Below are positions 7,088 through 8,685 of a stretch of DNA of 8,685 bases, piece by piece. The notes under the pieces were generated by a model. It worked only from the letters and a program-made list of their open reading frames with translations, did not search any database and was not told the origin of the DNA. The translations under genes and the position numbers were made by a program. Numbering within the stretch: the stretch's first letter is position 1; every line of letters begins with the position of its first letter. Source of the DNA: Bacteroidaceae bacterium (GTDB lineage: Bacteria > Bacteroidota > Bacteroidia > Bacteroidales > Bacteroidaceae); contig JAEEOD010000020.1 in NCBI GenBank assembly GCA_016284115.1, positions 1-8,685 of the forward strand, written 5' to 3'.

Positions 7088-7435
7088 ATGATGAGTAACG
7101 ATTGGAAAGACAGACTGAATGTGGTGTATTCCACTAATCCAGATTTCAAATATGAGACCGCGAAAGAGGAGGAAGAGACTACCCTTCCCCCACAACAACA
7201 AAAGCTTCGAGTGAGTCTGGACCGCAAGAACCGTGGAGGTAAGACAGTTACTTTGGTAACAGGCTTCGTTGGCTCTGAAGAAGACCTGAAATCTTTAGGC
7301 AAACTCTTAAAAAGCAGTTGTGGTGTAGGTGGTACGGCCAAGGATGGGGAAATAATCATCCAGGGAGATTTTAAGCAACGGGTGCTTGATCTGTTGATAA
7401 CAAAAGGATATACACAGACCAAGCCTAAAGGATAA
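7088..7435 (+). CDS. SUI1/eIF1-family translation initiation factor-like protein (YciH-type)
   Basis: A 115-residue cytoplasmic protein of the SUI1 family, whose eukaryotic and archaeal members (eIF1/aIF1) police start-codon selection on the small ribosomal subunit. The bacterial YciH branch is thought to act similarly on unusual initiation complexes. Residues about 40-110 are the SUI1 domain: SLDRKNRGGKTVTLVTGF (43-60) contains the basic RGGK loop, and LKSSCGVGGTAKDGEIIIQGD (74-94) is the second signature. Residues 1-40 are an acidic, low-complexity lead with a run of four Glu (27-30) and QQQ (36-38), probably disordered. Two Met codons lie in tandem (7088 and 7091); the first is chosen. It is the only plus-strand gene, divergent from the FAH cluster and convergent with tsf. 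Family is firm; the role in this organism is inferred. Confidence 0.93.
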   Translation: MMSNDWKDRLNVVYSTNPDFKYETAKEEEETTLPPQQQKLRVSLDRKNRGGKTVTLVTGFVGSEEDLKSLGKLLKSSCGVGGTAKDGEIIIQGDFKQRVLDLLITKGYTQTKPKG

Positions 7436-7451
7436 TAAGGACTGTAAATAA

Positions 7452-7484
7452 AAAAGAGGATGCTCCAACGGAACATCCTCTTTT
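7452..7484. terminator. Bidirectional rho-independent terminator between SUI1 gene and tsf
   Basis: AAAAGAGGATG (7452-7462) pairs perfectly with CATCCTCTTTT (7474-7484), an 11-bp stem. After one C/A mismatch, TCC pairs with GGA around a 3-base AAC loop. The A-tract on one side and the T-tract on the other give a U-rich end in both directions. It lies 16 bases after the SUI1 stop and 18 bases after the tsf stop, so it can end both convergent transcripts. Confidence 0.9.
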
Positions 7485-7502
7485 AACTTATTACGTGATA
7501 AA

Positions 7503-8495
7503 TTACTCAGCACGCAGGTTGAAACGCTTGAAGTCAACAACGGTCAAATCCTTGTCGAACTTCTGCAGATACTCTGCAACGGTCAGCTTAGCGTCCTTGT
7601 TGTATTCCTGCTTCAACAAACATACATCCTTGAAGAACTTAGCCATACGACCGTTAGCAATATTCTGAATCATCTGCTCAGGCAGACTTGCTGCCTTCTG
7701 CTCAGCAACTTCCTTCTTGATACGGCGAATGTCGTCAGCCTGCTCCTCGGTAATCATCTTCTTCATGATACCTTCGTTCAGGTGATCTTCATTCTCAGCA
7801 ATGTAGAGGTTATAACCTGCCTTCTTCAAAGCAGCCTCAACAGCCTTGTTAACCTGCTCGTCCTTGGTCTTCTGGATAGCTACGCTCAACTCATTGTCCT
7901 TAACAGACTGAGGAACGCTTGCCTCGTCAACAGCAACAGGGTTCATAGCAGCAATCTGAAGAGCTACCTCATGACCAGCCTCTTCGAAACCAGGCTTGTT
8001 CAGCAAGCACATGGTGCAGAGGAAGTTCTTGCTCATATGGTTGTAGGTAGAGATGCCCTCACCTTCCAGCACATTGTAGCCATCCAACTCCATCTTCTCA
8101 CCAGTGATACCACTACGATCAGTAACAGCCTCAGCTACGGTACGGTCACCCAACTTCAAAGCCTTTACCTCATCCAGTGTCTTGCAGCGGTTTGCCACAG
8201 CAGCATCCAGGATATCCTGAGTCAGCTTCACAAAGTCAGCATTGTTAGCTACGAAGTCGGTCTCGCATTTCAGGGCAATCATAGCACCGAAGTTACCATC
8301 CACCTTCACCAATACACAACCTTCAGAAGCATCACGGTCAGAACGCTTAGCAGCCACAGCCTTACCCTTCTCGCGGATTATCTTTACAGCCTCATCAAAG
8401 TCATTGTTTGCCTGAGTCAGTGCATTCTTACAGTCCATCATACCAGCACCCGTCATCTTGCGGAGCTTGGTGATATCAGCCATTGTTACAGCCAT
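7503..8495 (-). CDS. tsf: Translation elongation factor Ts
   Basis: A 330-residue guanine-nucleotide exchange factor that recycles EF-Tu-GDP to EF-Tu-GTP in the cytoplasm. The N-terminal UBA-like domain carries MADITKLRKMTGAGMMDCKN (5-24), then the linker block REKGKAVAAKRSDRDASEG (41-59). The EF-Tu-contacting TDFVAN motif is at 79-84 in ALKCETDFVANNADFVKLT. The core and C-terminal parts (PEQMIQNIANGRMAKFFKDV and the final VDFKRFNLRAE) are complete. Length exceeds the roughly 280 residues of E. coli EF-Ts but fits the order Bacteroidales. A second Met at codon 5 aligns with the E. coli start. I keep the first because MAVTMADITK is the form I know from this group and a purine-rich GAAAAAAG sits just upstream. 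It lies 31 bases after the rpsB-like gene, the usual rpsB-tsf pairing. Confidence 0.96.
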   Translation of the reverse strand: MAVTMADITKLRKMTGAGMMDCKNALTQANNDFDEAVKIIREKGKAVAAKRSDRDASEGCVLVKVDGNFGAMIALKCETDFVANNADFVKLTQDILDAAVANRCKTLDEVKALKLGDRTVAEAVTDRSGITGEKMELDGYNVLEGEGISTYNHMSKNFLCTMCLLNKPGFEEAGHEVALQIAAMNPVAVDEASVPQSVKDNELSVAIQKTKDEQVNKAVEAALKKAGYNLYIAENEDHLNEGIMKKMITEEQADDIRRIKKEVAEQKAASLPEQMIQNIANGRMAKFFKDVCLLKQEYNKDAKLTVAEYLQKFDKDLTVVDFKRFNLRAE

Positions 8496-8526
8496 AATTC
8501 TTTTTTCTTGTTAAATGGTTAATAAA

Positions 8527-8685
8527 TCAATCCTCTTCCTTGATGAAGTCAGCAGCCTTAGAAGCATTCAGTGCATCCTCATCACGCTTGTCCATACGAG
8601 CCTTAGCCTTTCTTGGACGAGTAGCCTTAGGTGCCTTCTCTGCTACCTCTTCTTCTCCAGCAGCTTCCATATCGATTTTCTCTAC
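8527..8685 (-). CDS. rpsB: Probable 30S ribosomal protein S2, C-terminal tail (cut by right window edge)
   Basis: Only the last 52 codons and the TGA stop are present; the frame is open to the window edge. The tail is highly charged and low in complexity: an acidic stretch (GEEEVAEKAP, residues 10-19 of the fragment), a basic stretch (TRPRKAKARMDKR, 22-34), then DEDALNASKAADFIKEED to the end. This is not part of the conserved S2 fold. The call rests on position, 31 bases upstream of tsf on the same strand (rpsB-tsf is near universal in bacteria), and on my knowledge that S2 in Bacteroidota often carries an extended charged C-terminus. The fragment alone could not exclude another ribosome-associated protein. 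The short gap to tsf contains no terminator or -7 element, so the two should share a transcript. Confidence 0.72.
   Translation of the reverse strand, partial: VEKIDMEAAGEEEVAEKAPKATRPRKAKARMDKRDEDALNASKAADFIKEED

Noticed and set aside
7060..7476. A 138-codon minus-strand frame opposite the SUI1 gene
   Set aside because: It is antisense to a conserved SUI1 domain and runs into the terminator hairpin; its Phe/Ser/Leu-rich translation is non-protein-like.
408..8495. A hidden defence, toxin-antitoxin, mobile or CRISPR-like system
   Set aside because: Every sizeable stretch is covered by recognisable conserved genes. Gaps are under 100 bases, and no direct-repeat arrays, transposase, integrase or phage motifs are seen.
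7782..8522. A 246-codon open frame on the plus strand opposite tsf
   Set aside because: It lies wholly antisense to the clearly conserved EF-Ts, has no recognisable motif, and is explained by the biased codon use of tsf leaving the opposite strand open.

Overview
The window looks like ordinary chromosomal DNA from a Bacteroidota bacterium of the order Bacteroidales (Prevotella- or Bacteroides-like). The grounds are the EF-Ts with its characteristic MAVTMADITKL start, a bacterial SUI1/eIF1 protein, a lipoprotein-type rhamnosidase, no strong Shine-Dalgarno sequences, and three intergenic copies of the Bacteroidales -7 promoter element TAnnTTTGY placed where transcription units should begin. The genus is inferred from protein character, not from a database search.

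Layout on the minus strand, in order of transcription. The right edge (8685-7503) carries the 3' tail of a gene that is very probably rpsB, then tsf (EF-Ts). A long hairpin at 7452-7484 closes this unit. It also ends the only plus-strand gene, a SUI1/eIF1-family protein (7088-7435), so it appears to be a shared bidirectional terminator. A 90-base divergent intergenic region (6998-7087) then carries back-to-back promoters. Leftward from it runs a tightly packed cluster of six genes: an FAH-family hydrolase/decarboxylase (6997-6380), ispF (6377-5898), a GH78 alpha-L-rhamnosidase lipoprotein (5884-3293), an S8 subtilisin-like secreted peptidase (3276-1912), xseA (1908-616) and xseB (599-408). Gaps between them are 2, 13, 16, 3 and 16 bases. 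After a 68-base gap with its own -7 element comes the N-terminal third of ilvE (339-1), cut by the left edge.

The functions are mixed: isoprenoid precursor synthesis (IspF), DNA repair (XseA/XseB, two subunits of one enzyme), central acid metabolism (FAH protein, IlvE), envelope or secreted hydrolases (GH78, S8) and translation (EF-Ts, SUI1, S2). The only pair with an obvious joint job, besides rpsB-tsf, is xseA-xseB. No mobile element, CRISPR array, tRNA, rRNA or phage gene is seen, and no gene-free stretch exceeds 100 bases. I do not see an undescribed system here. The most noteworthy points are the rhamnosidase embedded in a housekeeping-type operon without visible SusC/SusD partners, and the compact divergent promoter region in front of the SUI1 gene.
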